The notes beneath the pieces were generated by a model. The model was not told where the DNA came from. It did not search any database and saw only the letters and a program-made list of their open reading frames with translations. A stretch of 64,000 nt of DNA from an uncultured Lachnospiraceae bacterium (GTDB lineage Bacteria; Bacillota; Clostridia; Lachnospirales; Lachnospiraceae): assembly GCA_947566705.1 (NCBI GenBank), contig CANOLA010000004.1, forward strand, positions 1-64,000, in the 5' to 3' direction. The stretch's first letter is position 1. Each line of letters opens with the position of its first letter. A program made the translations under genes and the position numbers. Below are positions 53,961-63,178 of this stretch, one piece after another.

Positions 53961-54572
53961 TTACTGCCTGCTTTTTCGAAACATGTCCGTAAAACCAAAC
54001 ATTACTACCTCGTTTGTTTTATCATTACAGAAAACACCTTCCAGGTAACAGCGCTCTCCACCCTCCGCATCCCCTTTGTATGCCAGTATTGTGTACTGAT
54101 CTACAGAATCATGAAATACCTTTTCTAAATATTCCAGTTCCTCTTCCTCCAGAAAGTCAGTTGTCAGCTTTTCATCAAACACATAATCTGATTCCCATTT
54201 CTCCGCCCAGTCCGGAACTTCCCCATATTCTGACAGCCATTCCTCCTGATATTCCTGATAGTTTTCTTCTTCATCTGCAGTGTAAAGCAGCAGATACAGT
54301 TCTTTCTGCTCCTGATACTCTTCCCCGTCCAGTATAAAAGAAACCGCTGTCTTTGTATCAAACATCCACGTATAATAATAATAGTTGACATTTTCTGCAC
54401 TGGAAGGCAATTCCTCCTGATAGTGGCCTACTACTTTGTCTATTGTCTGATAAAAAAAACCATAACAGATAAACCATCTCCTTGGCCATGCCCTGCCCCA
54501 CAAAGCATATACCAGAAGAATACAAACCATCGCTATACAGACTCCCACTACCCTTTTCCCGTGTTTTCTCAT
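53961..54572 (-). CDS. Immunity-like single-pass membrane protein 1 (intact, cognate position)
   Basis: About 203 residues. The ATG at 54570-54572 follows AGGTGG; the frame is open nine codons further but without a site. Membrane segment at 8-27 (VVGVCIAMVCILLVYALWG), then WPRRWFICYGFFYQ, ELPSSAENVNYYYYTWMFDT and AVSFILDGEEYQEQKELYLL. The acidic C-terminal half (EEELEYLEKVFHDSVDQYTI, GVFCNDKTNEVVMFGF) is shared with all copies. It is directly downstream of the large secreted protein, the place of a cognate immunity gene. Function inferred. Confidence 0.72.
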   Translation of the reverse strand: MRKHGKRVVGVCIAMVCILLVYALWGRAWPRRWFICYGFFYQTIDKVVGHYQEELPSSAENVNYYYYTWMFDTKTAVSFILDGEEYQEQKELYLLLYTADEEENYQEYQEEWLSEYGEVPDWAEKWESDYVFDEKLTTDFLEEEELEYLEKVFHDSVDQYTILAYKGDAEGGERCYLEGVFCNDKTNEVVMFGFTDMFRKSRQ

Positions 54573-54598
54573 ATGGATTCCACCTGCCTTTCGAGCCA

Positions 54599-57500
54599 TT
54601 AATTATAAAACTGTTTTTTCTGACCCTTTTTCCATGTGACGGTGTCATCCAGCCAGCCGTATAGTTCATATCCCTGTGCAATGCCGAGCATATCCTGCTC
54701 ATTGAGTTTATCCAAAAAAGTAAAATCATAGTAATCAATCAGACAGTATTTGAAATCCATGGTGTATTCCTTCGTTTCTGGATTATAAACACAGTGCAAG
54801 GTAATTCCCGCATCCGCATCATTAAATGTTCCAAATGCTGCAATATTATTGGTCACTGAAGCGACCGTAGATAGATCCATCTTTTCATTTATATTTGCAT
54901 ACAGACAGCCGTCCATCTTTTTATCCGGGGATACGGAAAGGTAAACCTCCGTATTATACTGGTTTAATATACCTTCCACTGCCTTCATAGCTTTGCTCAG
55001 GTTTTTCGCAAGATTGTCTTTCGCAGAATTCGTATCCTTTGTCCCCTTAAGAATCCAGCGGCTGACAGGGATATTTTTCCTTGTGTAACCTGATTCCCAT
55101 GCCTCAGTACTCCCGCCTATTCCGGATACAAAAGAAATAAAACACCCCAGTGCTTCTGAATCTATCCAATATCCTAAAGACCCGCCCGGAGAAACGGTGG
55201 GATCAACTGTAAGAACAGAAATTGCCATTGCAATTATTGAATTAAACTCTATATAATCTTGCATATCCTGAACACTAACCTGACTCAGCCGGTCTGAAAA
55301 CAGCCCATGTATTCTGGCAGCCCCATATGTCGTTCTTGGTTCACCATTAAAAGAACCTCCTGATCTTTGATTTTCCTTATTACTGTATTCCCCGCGCTTG
55401 ATATTATACTTCTGGTATAAAAACCGATTGGAATACGGCACATAACCCATTTTCTCGAAATGCTGGCTTCCGTCCCTGTTCAGTGTCCCATCCACATATA
55501 TAAACTGTTTTGACAGCTTTCCGTATACCTTTGAATGGAACAAAGTGCATGAATAGACATTTCCATCTATCATGTAATTTTCGACAACCGGATCCCCTCC
55601 CATTGCATCATAGTCACTGATTCCATCCCCGTCACTGTCCGCCTTATTTGGATCCGTATATACAATCTGTCCGTTTGACAGGCGCATCCCGTTTGTCTCG
55701 TACACGTCGCACAGCCCATCCCCATCACTGTCTGTCTTGTCAATACTGCCACTTTTTTCTTCCTGGAGACCAGATATGATATTTTCAATATCCGCAGTTG
55801 TAGTCGCAAAATAATAATCACCATCAGTTTCCTTCACGAACTGTTCCATTACCTCCGAAGTACCAGAAGTCATATCTATACAACATATCCTTATATTGTA
55901 TTTTCTCACTTGTTCAACATATAAATCACACTCATATTTATAATTAGCATTGCGGATATCATCAGAATCATTAAAATCACTAATCAAAACTAAAAGTCTT
56001 TCCCGTGAACCATCCGTGTGTTGCATCATCCAAATCCCAAATGATATATATACACCTGAATTACTATAATACCCATTATATTTCAAACTATCATTAACTG
56101 CACTTTTCAAATCCGATTTATCATTTGTCCAATTATGAAAGCTACATATAAGATTAGAGCTCCAATCATAACATACCCTATCATCCTCTATCGCTGCATC
56201 AATAAGACCATATAATGTCATTTTTATTCTATCGTTAATATCCGCATTTTGAGATGAACACGCAAACAAAGCCATATCATAATTTGTCATTACACCATCA
56301 CAACCATAATTTATCGGCATTCGCATATTATCCAGCCATATCTGCCTGTCCACGACAAGGTAGGTGGAAAAGTGTGTGGTCGTGTAGGTAATGGTGTTGT
56401 TCTTTTTGTCCAGAACGGAATTCTCCAGCAGCACATACCTGTCGTTTTCCTCATCATACCACATCATGCACAGGTCATCTTCCTTACTGTCCCCAAGTGC
56501 GCTTTCGTCATATGTAAACGTAATGTCAGCGGTCCTGAATTTGACATCCGTTGAAATTTCAACCGGAACCCCGACCAGTCCCACCACATCCGATGACCTC
56601 ATGTCAAGGTCGTAGGTATCCATGATGGAAACCCGGCTGTCTATGTATCCGTCACACGCCAGCCTTACGGATACTTCCGTAATGCCTTCTTTTTCATCTG
56701 GTTCGATTTTCCAGGTGCAGGTCTGCATAACCCTTTCTTTTCCGTCCAGGATTCCATTCCCGTCTGTATCCGGTTTTGTCGGGTCAAATCCGAGTTCCAT
56801 GTCTTCCCGGTCATTCAGGCCGTCCATGTCAGTGTCCGCCAGAAGGGGATTTGTATGGTATACTATGACTTCCTCCCCGTCCTTTAATCCGTCCCCGTCC
56901 GTGTCCTCCTGAAAACAGTTTGTTCCCTGCTTTATCTCAGCCATATTATTCAGGCCGTCTTTGTCCGTATCTTCTTTGTCGTCTGTCGTTCCGTTGCTGT
57001 CCGTATCCTTATGTACCGGATCTGTTCCGGTTTTCAGAAATTCATCATAATCTGATAATCCGTCCCCGTCTGTATCCGCCTTGTTTTTATCCGTTCCGAG
57101 TATGTCCTCGTAATAATTGCACAGTCCGTCACTGTCACTGTCCGACATGTCTGCATCAATGCCGTCCAGATTGGAGCTTTCATAATTCATCAGTTCAGCT
57201 TTTTCTGTTACCGTTTTTCCGGAGTCCAGCAGAGCCGTGACCGTCACTTTGTTATAGCCGATGGACAGACCGAAATCCTCCAGTTTCCAGTTTTCTTTTT
57301 TGTCAATGCTGCGGGAAAGAACTTTGTTTCCCTTTATATCCGTAACTTCACAGGAAAGTTCCTTTACCTTTTCCGGTTCTGACACTGTCCCTGCCAGAGA
57401 GTCCGTCTTTTTGTCCACAATATACCAGCCGGCATTTTCATTGCAGGTAAAACCATCCGTCTTTATGGTAAGGACTGTCTCTTTACTATCCTCGTCCGTA

Positions 57501-58363
57501 CTGTCTTTATCCGTGTCTTCCTCTCCTGCACTGTCTGTATAGGAATAAAGCTTATAACCGGACGGTTCGTCCCCCTTTTTCCCATCCTGTCCGTTAAAAC
57601 CAAAGCTGACAGAGCCTGACGCCGGAATACTGCTGTTGTAACCCGCGTTTTTTATAACATAGTGGTTTCCCTCATGGCTTTCGATGACGCCGTTCCAGAT
57701 GTCCGTGACGGTCCTGCCAAAGTCAAATTCCAGCACCCAGTCCTCAAGCACGGCATCCGTACTGTTTTTTATTTCGATTTCCCCGGTAAAGCCGCTGTCC
57801 CACTCGCTGTCTACGCGGTAGGAAACCGCATAGTTCTCTTCCTGCACATGTTCCAGGCTGCCCCTGAGCCGGTATTCCTGCGGGAACCCCGGAAAGTTTT
57901 CCTGCCCGCTGATGCCGAAGGACACGCTTTTTCCCGGCTCGATGTCCTGGTTCCACCCGGCGTTTTTTATGACACAGCCGTCCGCTGTCTGTCCGCTGGT
58001 AACAGCATTCCATATGTTTGTAATCTTTCCTGCATATGGTATTTCGAGCATCCAGTTTTCAATTATGGTGTCCCCGGTGTTCCTGATTTCAATGTCTGCG
58101 TTGTAGCCGCCCTCCCAGTGTGCGGAAAGGGTGAATGTGACCCTGAAATTTTCCCCTTCATATATGTCTTCCGTGGTTTTCCCGTCCCACCCGGCCGCTG
58201 CCCGGTCCGCCTCCTGCAGGTCCTGCGGAACCGGGACTGCTGTTTCCGCCTGATGCCCGGCTGTTTTACCGTTTACCGCCGCCCCGGCAGGAACGGATGT
58301 GACAGTGACTGCAGCGGCAAGCATGATTGCCAGCAGTTTTCCTAACCTTTTTTTCATTTTCAT
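54599..58363 (-). CDS. Large secreted CBM2/TSP3/vWA protein, putative polymorphic toxin
   Basis: 1254 residues. Signal peptide 1-29. Two CBM2-like domains (65-165, 175-270; IWNAVTSGQ and IWNGVIESH mark them), an acidic linker, a beta domain (295-400), TSP3 calcium repeats (405-545, DTDGDGLSDYDEF type), a beta domain (550-675), a vWA-like domain (685-865) with ACSSQNA where DxSxS is expected, more TSP3 (876-925) and a C-terminal domain (930-1254) of unknown fold that includes two hydrophobic stretches (near 1040-1052 and 1070-1083). The stop falls at QFYN; beyond it the frame reads WLERQVESI, as in its decayed copies. Toxin role inferred from the repeated C-termini and small membrane genes downstream. 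Confidence 0.75.
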   Translation of the reverse strand: MKMKKRLGKLLAIMLAAAVTVTSVPAGAAVNGKTAGHQAETAVPVPQDLQEADRAAAGWDGKTTEDIYEGENFRVTFTLSAHWEGGYNADIEIRNTGDTIIENWMLEIPYAGKITNIWNAVTSGQTADGCVIKNAGWNQDIEPGKSVSFGISGQENFPGFPQEYRLRGSLEHVQEENYAVSYRVDSEWDSGFTGEIEIKNSTDAVLEDWVLEFDFGRTVTDIWNGVIESHEGNHYVIKNAGYNSSIPASGSVSFGFNGQDGKKGDEPSGYKLYSYTDSAGEEDTDKDSTDEDSKETVLTIKTDGFTCNENAGWYIVDKKTDSLAGTVSEPEKVKELSCEVTDIKGNKVLSRSIDKKENWKLEDFGLSIGYNKVTVTALLDSGKTVTEKAELMNYESSNLDGIDADMSDSDSDGLCNYYEDILGTDKNKADTDGDGLSDYDEFLKTGTDPVHKDTDSNGTTDDKEDTDKDGLNNMAEIKQGTNCFQEDTDGDGLKDGEEVIVYHTNPLLADTDMDGLNDREDMELGFDPTKPDTDGNGILDGKERVMQTCTWKIEPDEKEGITEVSVRLACDGYIDSRVSIMDTYDLDMRSSDVVGLVGVPVEISTDVKFRTADITFTYDESALGDSKEDDLCMMWYDEENDRYVLLENSVLDKKNNTITYTTTHFSTYLVVDRQIWLDNMRMPINYGCDGVMTNYDMALFACSSQNADINDRIKMTLYGLIDAAIEDDRVCYDWSSNLICSFHNWTNDKSDLKSAVNDSLKYNGYYSNSGVYISFGIWMMQHTDGSRERLLVLISDFNDSDDIRNANYKYECDLYVEQVRKYNIRICCIDMTSGTSEVMEQFVKETDGDYYFATTTADIENIISGLQEEKSGSIDKTDSDGDGLCDVYETNGMRLSNGQIVYTDPNKADSDGDGISDYDAMGGDPVVENYMIDGNVYSCTLFHSKVYGKLSKQFIYVDGTLNRDGSQHFEKMGYVPYSNRFLYQKYNIKRGEYSNKENQRSGGSFNGEPRTTYGAARIHGLFSDRLSQVSVQDMQDYIEFNSIIAMAISVLTVDPTVSPGGSLGYWIDSEALGCFISFVSGIGGSTEAWESGYTRKNIPVSRWILKGTKDTNSAKDNLAKNLSKAMKAVEGILNQYNTEVYLSVSPDKKMDGCLYANINEKMDLSTVASVTNNIAAFGTFNDADAGITLHCVYNPETKEYTMDFKYCLIDYYDFTFLDKLNEQDMLGIAQGYELYGWLDDTVTWKKGQKKQFYN

Positions 58364-58400
58364 TCTCCTTGGTCTGTTGCTGGTTTGCAGATATATCAGG

Positions 58401-58430
58401 ATATTACCATATGTAAAAAAATACTGTCAA
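58401..58430 (-). promoter_or_regulatory. Sigma-A type promoter of the toxin-like gene
   Basis: Read on the minus strand: TTGACA (58425-58430), an 18-base spacer, TAATAT (58401-58406), 38 bases before the ATG. The only strong promoter seen for the whole toxin/immunity run. Confidence 0.65.
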
Positions 58431-58504
58431 CACATTTTATGGGTGTTCAAAATATTATTGTGACATGAAGTATGTTTTTTTGACGTGAACCACATTATCA
58501 GACA

Positions 58505-58551
58505 CAAAGAAAAACCACAGCCGGTATATATGATATGCCCCTGCTGTGGTT
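58505..58551 (-). terminator. Terminator after the alkaline phosphatase gene
   Basis: On the minus strand AACCACAGC, a 21-base loop, GCTGTGGTT, then TTTCTTTG. Confidence 0.75.
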
Positions 58552-58579
58552 CAGATTTTATTATATTTTTTTACATTTA

Positions 58580-60199
58580 TTATTTCACTCCTGTCAGTTC
58601 CGCCATCTTTTTATAAATCTCTGTGTTATCATAGAATCCTTCAAACTTCTCCTGACCAGCACCCATGGCAAAAACTGCAACCGGCAGTCCGGTATGGCTG
58701 TAACTTGTAAATCCGATACCGCATTTATTGTTCAGTATATGCATAATCGTAACCGTGAACGGATCATGAGAACCATAAAGCTCATATTCCTTCTGCGTCA
58801 GCTTTTTGTCTTTTTTGGCTGTCATGGTCTTTTTATATGCAGCCTTTAATTTCTGCAGTTCATAATCGGTCAGTACAAGGCTTTTTGATGCTGCCCCTGC
58901 AGGATGCTTATCATTACTGTCCATTTCAACTGTATCATCTGCCTTTTTACCTGCATCTTTTTCTGTTACAAGACCAAACTGTTTTGTAACATCTTTCATT
59001 GCTTTATCAAACCCCGTTCCTTTCTTTTTGTATTTTTTAACATATTTATTGTAAAACTTCCGGAAGCTCATTTTCTGGTTTGATAAATTCTGTAAATAGG
59101 TGTTATAATTTGTACCCGCATATCCGATTGTCATACCGCCTGTTTCGTGGTCCCCGGTTACCAGGATAAGGGTTTCATCGGGGTGTTCATGATAAAAAAC
59201 AACGGCTTCATCCACGGCATCAGAAAATGCCTTGGTATCTTTCATTGCTGTAACTGCATCATTTGCATGGCAGGCCCAGTCAATTTTTCCGCCTTCCACC
59301 ATCATAAAAAATCCTTTATCATTATTTTCTGAAAGACAGTCAATCCCTTTTGAAACATAATCGGAAAGCGCCCATTCATCATCAGCACGGTCAATTTCAT
59401 AATTCATGGAATCTGAATCAGCAGGATGCTCATCAATGATAATAACTTTTCCCGTATCTGACGTTACTTTTTTCGCCGCTTCCTGTGTTGTAATCACGGT
59501 ATATCCCGATTTCTCAGCCAGTTTATATAAATCTTTTTTATTTTCTTTTTTACCTGCAGGTTTCCGGAATGCCCCGCCTGCAAAGTAGTCAAAATCGCTT
59601 TTTATCAGTTCCAGACCAATTTCATAGTAACTGGAACGGCTTTTCTGATGACTGTAGAAAGCTGCCGGAGTTGCATGGTTGATATTAACACTTGAAACAA
59701 TACCAATCTTATACCCCAGCTGTTTATGCAACTTTTCCGCAATTGTCTCATAAGCTTTTGTAGCTTTTTCATTCATGTTAATTCTGCCCGAATAAGTCCT
59801 GTATCCCGTTGATATGGCAGTAGCTGCAGATGACGAATCCGGACAGTAGGATGTGCTGTTGTAGGTCTGGGCGCTTCCGGTTACAGGAAAATCCAGAAAT
59901 CCCAGTGCATCATGGGATTTGGTTAAAATTGTATTGTTCTCTTTACTTCCCATACTCGTTTTATTTACAAGCGCGTTCAGATAATAATTGGTGCATTCAA
60001 TTTGCGGATAGGACATACCATCACCGATAAACAAAAAAACATACTTTGGCTTTGAAGAAACATCTTCTTTAAGCGAAATTGTCTGGGTGAAATTTGCAGC
60101 ATTTGAATTTACTGATGGTTTGGTACTGCTGCATGCAGCAATACCTGTTATAAAAATAATCAAAGTACACAGTACAGCAAGAATTTTTCTACTTTTCAT
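58580..60199 (-). CDS. phoA: Alkaline phosphatase, lipoprotein type
   Basis: 539 residues. Signal peptide with lipobox GIAAC, so the protein is tethered outside the membrane. Family motifs: FLFIGDGMSYPQ (metal Asp), CPDSSSAATAISTGY with the nucleophile Ser, HATPAAFYSHQKSR, MVEGGKIDWACHANDA and VTGDHETGGM. The C-terminal HTGLPVAVFAMGAGQEKFEG contains the last His ligand. It releases phosphate from external monoesters. Encoded 21 bases after the GNAT gene; no PHO box was identified. Confidence 0.93.
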   Translation of the reverse strand: MKSRKILAVLCTLIIFITGIAACSSTKPSVNSNAANFTQTISLKEDVSSKPKYVFLFIGDGMSYPQIECTNYYLNALVNKTSMGSKENNTILTKSHDALGFLDFPVTGSAQTYNSTSYCPDSSSAATAISTGYRTYSGRINMNEKATKAYETIAEKLHKQLGYKIGIVSSVNINHATPAAFYSHQKSRSSYYEIGLELIKSDFDYFAGGAFRKPAGKKENKKDLYKLAEKSGYTVITTQEAAKKVTSDTGKVIIIDEHPADSDSMNYEIDRADDEWALSDYVSKGIDCLSENNDKGFFMMVEGGKIDWACHANDAVTAMKDTKAFSDAVDEAVVFYHEHPDETLILVTGDHETGGMTIGYAGTNYNTYLQNLSNQKMSFRKFYNKYVKKYKKKGTGFDKAMKDVTKQFGLVTEKDAGKKADDTVEMDSNDKHPAGAASKSLVLTDYELQKLKAAYKKTMTAKKDKKLTQKEYELYGSHDPFTVTIMHILNNKCGIGFTSYSHTGLPVAVFAMGAGQEKFEGFYDNTEIYKKMAELTGVK

Positions 60200-60220
60200 A
60201 AATAATTCTCCTTCACATTT

Positions 60221-60808
60221 TTACACCATTCCTCCCATATACGAAAGAATAAATCCCACCGCAACAACAGCAGAAAGTACAAGCGTACCTATCATGGTTC
60301 CTAAAAGCCAGCCTGTGGAAACCGGTTTTTTCTCATAGGAAATCTTCTTCACCGTCTTTGCCTGCATGGGTACATACGCTGCCATCGGATTTGGCAGGGA
60401 AACAGCTGTAAATTTCCGCTTTGCAAAATACCCGGCTGTCCATGCCGGCATCGCATTTACGGAAACCTGTTCCAGATGAAGTTCTGTCAGGGCAAAGCTT
60501 CTCATTTCAAGCAGAAGCTCTCTGCCCCACTCCCTTTTCTGAAACAGCGGAAGAACATACAGCATCGTAATATGCCCTTCCCTCTGCATCCCGGACATGG
60601 CGACAAGCTGGTCCTGCTCATACCCGCCCCAGAGCACAAGCCTGCCCTGCTGCATCATCTGCCCGATATTCTCCTGATTTACATAACTGGAAAAAAAGTC
60701 AAGCGTCTGCTGGTCCTTGATCTGGTTTCCATAACAGTAATGAAATACTCCGTTGGCAAGTGCAACCGCCTGTGGCATCTCTTCGATTGTTAAAATTTTA
60801 ATTTCCAT
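60221..60808 (-). CDS. GNAT-family acetyltransferase with C-terminal membrane segment
   Basis: 195 residues. GNAT core at 1-145: VAMSGMQREGHITMLYVLPL, then QKREWGRELLLEM (acetyl-CoA loop) and NAMPAWTAGYFAKRKF. Residues 165-190 form a membrane segment (WLLGTMIGTLVLSAVVAVGF), rare for GNATs. Its ATG overlaps the recD2 stop by one base. Substrate unknown; the tail suggests action at the membrane. Confidence 0.82.
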   Translation of the reverse strand: MEIKILTIEEMPQAVALANGVFHYCYGNQIKDQQTLDFFSSYVNQENIGQMMQQGRLVLWGGYEQDQLVAMSGMQREGHITMLYVLPLFQKREWGRELLLEMRSFALTELHLEQVSVNAMPAWTAGYFAKRKFTAVSLPNPMAAYVPMQAKTVKKISYEKKPVSTGWLLGTMIGTLVLSAVVAVGFILSYMGGMV

Positions 60809-63030
60809 TATTCCACCTTTCCTTCCAGCAGCCGGTCCTTAAGACCACTGTAACGTTTCTGCTGCGCATTATTTTCAATCATCTGGAAAAACGCTGTGTC
60901 GTTCCCTACTATAGTAACACATTTTTTCGCTCTTGTAACTGCTGTATATAATAAATTCCGGTTCATCAGCATTCTTGGTCCTGAAAGCAGTGGAATTACC
61001 ACTGCCGGATATTCCGACCCCTGCGATTTATGAATGGTAACTGCATAGGCAAGCTCCAGTTCCTCCAGCTGTTTATACGGATATTCCACTGTCCGCCCTT
61101 CATCAAAAACAATGGTAAAGGTTTCTGCATAGTCGTTAATTTCCTCAATAATTCCAGTGTCACCATTAAAAATCCCGGTTCCTTTATCAATTGCAAGACC
61201 GTATTTACTGCGGATTTCCCATTCAATCTGGTAATTATTTTTCACCTGCATCACCTTGTCACCCTCGCGGAAAATGACAGAGCCGTGTTCCTTTTCCTTC
61301 TTTTTTTTATCCGGCGGATTCAGGTAACTCTGCAGGACGGAATTTAACCGCTCCACACCTAAAAGTCCTTTCCGCATCGGCGTAAGCACCTGGATATCAT
61401 AGGCTGTCGCATCCACAAACTTAGGCAGTTTCTGCACAATTAACTGTAATGTAACATTAATTATTTTATCCGCATCATACCTTTTTAAAAAGAAAAAATC
61501 CATGCTTTTATTATCAAGAACCACTGGCTCCCCGCGGTTGATTTTATGGGCATTCACAATAATGTCACTCGTGCTTGCCTGACGGAAAATTTTCTTAAGT
61601 TCCACAGTATGAAACATCCCGGAATCAATAATATCCTTAAGCACACTTCCTGCTCCCACACTCGGAAGCTGGTTGACATCCCCGACAAGAATCATCCGGG
61701 TACCCGCAACCACCGCTTTTAACAGGGAATTCATCAGGGAAATATCCACCATGGACATTTCATCAATAATTATCACGTCCGTCTCCAGCGGGTTCTGCTC
61801 ATTACGCTGGAATCCTTCTTTTCCTTCCACACCGCCGTTTAATTCCAGCATCCGGTGTATGGTCCGTGCCTCAAAACCGGTCGTTTCACTCATCCGCTTT
61901 GCCGCACGCCCTGTCGGCGCTGCCAGAAAAATATCATATCCCTCCATCTCAAAATAACGGATAATAGTATTAATCGTTGTGGTTTTTCCCGTTCCCGGTC
62001 CCCCGGTAATGACTAAAAGCCCGTTTCTTACCGCCTCCTTGACCGCAGTAAGCTGGTGCTCCTCCAGTTCCATTTCTGTCTGTTTTTCTATCTGCCGGAT
62101 TCTCTCTTCTATCTCAATATCCGGCACATCAAATCCCTGGTCAAGCATCTGCAGTCTTGCCGCAGTATTGGATTCCATGTAAAAATATGCTGCTGAATAA
62201 ATCTGGGTAACCTCTCCCTGCTGGCGAATAATAATCTTTCGTTCCATCGCAAGGTTCATGTAATGCGGCTCTATATACTCTGCATCGATATCCAGAAGTG
62301 AAGCTGTACGTTCTGTAAGCTCCGGCTTTGGCAGAAAGGTATGTCCTTCTCCGGATGCCTGCAGCAGTGCATACAGTATTCCGCTGCGGATTCGAAAATC
62401 CGAATCGGTGCGGATACCGACACGGGAGGCAATTTCATCCGCTGTGCGGAACCCCACCCCGGTCACATCATCCGCCATGCGGTACGGGTTTTCCTTAATA
62501 ATTCCATAAATTTCCTGCCCATAGGTATTGTAAATTTTTACCGCAAGTGTCGTGCTGATTCCATACTGCTGTAAAAAAATCATTGCCTGGCGCAGGTCTC
62601 GCTTTTCATTTACCTGGTCGGCAATCTCCATCGCCTTGTTTTTACTGATTCCCTTGACTTCGGCAAGTCTCTCCGGCTCCTCTTCGATAATCCGGAACGT
62701 ATCCTGCTTAAATCTGCGTACAATCCGCGCCGCAAGTGCAATCCCGATTCCCTTAATTGCGCCGGAACCAAGATAACGCTCAATAGCCACCTCATCCTGC
62801 GGTGCTTTTTCCTCAAAGCTTTTTACCGAAAACTGCCGTCCATATGTCGGATGGTCTGTAAATTCTCCCCGTGCCTCAATATTCTCTCCTTCCGCAATAT
62901 CCGGAAATACGCCTACACAGGTAAGCTCCTCCTCACCGCAGACCAGAACCAGAACTGTATAGCCGTTTTCTGTATTCCGGTAGATCATGTGGTCCACGTA
63001 TCCATTTATCGTTTCCAGCTGCTGCTCCAA
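60808..63030 (-). CDS. recD2: RecD2-type DNA helicase
   Basis: About 740 residues. The start is a TTG at 63030 spaced eight bases from GGAGG; another TTG 15 bases upstream overlaps that site. N-terminal OB-like domain (DHPTYGRQFSVKSFEE), helix-hairpin-helix stretch, Walker A ITGGPGTGKTTTINTI near residue 345, Walker B VIIIDEMSMVDISL, and late motifs TIHKSQGSEYPAV and LYTAVTRAKK. The 5'-3' helicase acts in DNA repair without RecBC in this branch. First gene of a run with the GNAT and phoA genes. Confidence 0.93.
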   Translation of the reverse strand: MEQQLETINGYVDHMIYRNTENGYTVLVLVCGEEELTCVGVFPDIAEGENIEARGEFTDHPTYGRQFSVKSFEEKAPQDEVAIERYLGSGAIKGIGIALAARIVRRFKQDTFRIIEEEPERLAEVKGISKNKAMEIADQVNEKRDLRQAMIFLQQYGISTTLAVKIYNTYGQEIYGIIKENPYRMADDVTGVGFRTADEIASRVGIRTDSDFRIRSGILYALLQASGEGHTFLPKPELTERTASLLDIDAEYIEPHYMNLAMERKIIIRQQGEVTQIYSAAYFYMESNTAARLQMLDQGFDVPDIEIEERIRQIEKQTEMELEEHQLTAVKEAVRNGLLVITGGPGTGKTTTINTIIRYFEMEGYDIFLAAPTGRAAKRMSETTGFEARTIHRMLELNGGVEGKEGFQRNEQNPLETDVIIIDEMSMVDISLMNSLLKAVVAGTRMILVGDVNQLPSVGAGSVLKDIIDSGMFHTVELKKIFRQASTSDIIVNAHKINRGEPVVLDNKSMDFFFLKRYDADKIINVTLQLIVQKLPKFVDATAYDIQVLTPMRKGLLGVERLNSVLQSYLNPPDKKKKEKEHGSVIFREGDKVMQVKNNYQIEWEIRSKYGLAIDKGTGIFNGDTGIIEEINDYAETFTIVFDEGRTVEYPYKQLEELELAYAVTIHKSQGSEYPAVVIPLLSGPRMLMNRNLLYTAVTRAKKCVTIVGNDTAFFQMIENNAQQKRYSGLKDRLLEGKVE

Positions 63031-63062
63031 ACCTTTATCCTCCAAATATGTACATACACAGC

Positions 63063-63091
63063 AAGGGAGGCTGCTTCATACAGCCTCCCCC
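63063..63091. other. Hairpin between flagellar rod gene and recD2
   Basis: GGGAGGCTG (63065-63073) pairs with CAGCCTCCC (63081-63089) around seven bases. On the minus strand no T run follows, so it is at best a weak terminator. It may separate flagellar from recD2 transcription. Confidence 0.45.
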
Positions 63092-63178
63092 TGTTAAAAA
63101 AAACTATCTGTTCCATGCCTTTATAATACAGTCTTCGTAAACCGTTTTCCACAGCATATCCCAGATACTGCCTGAAAT

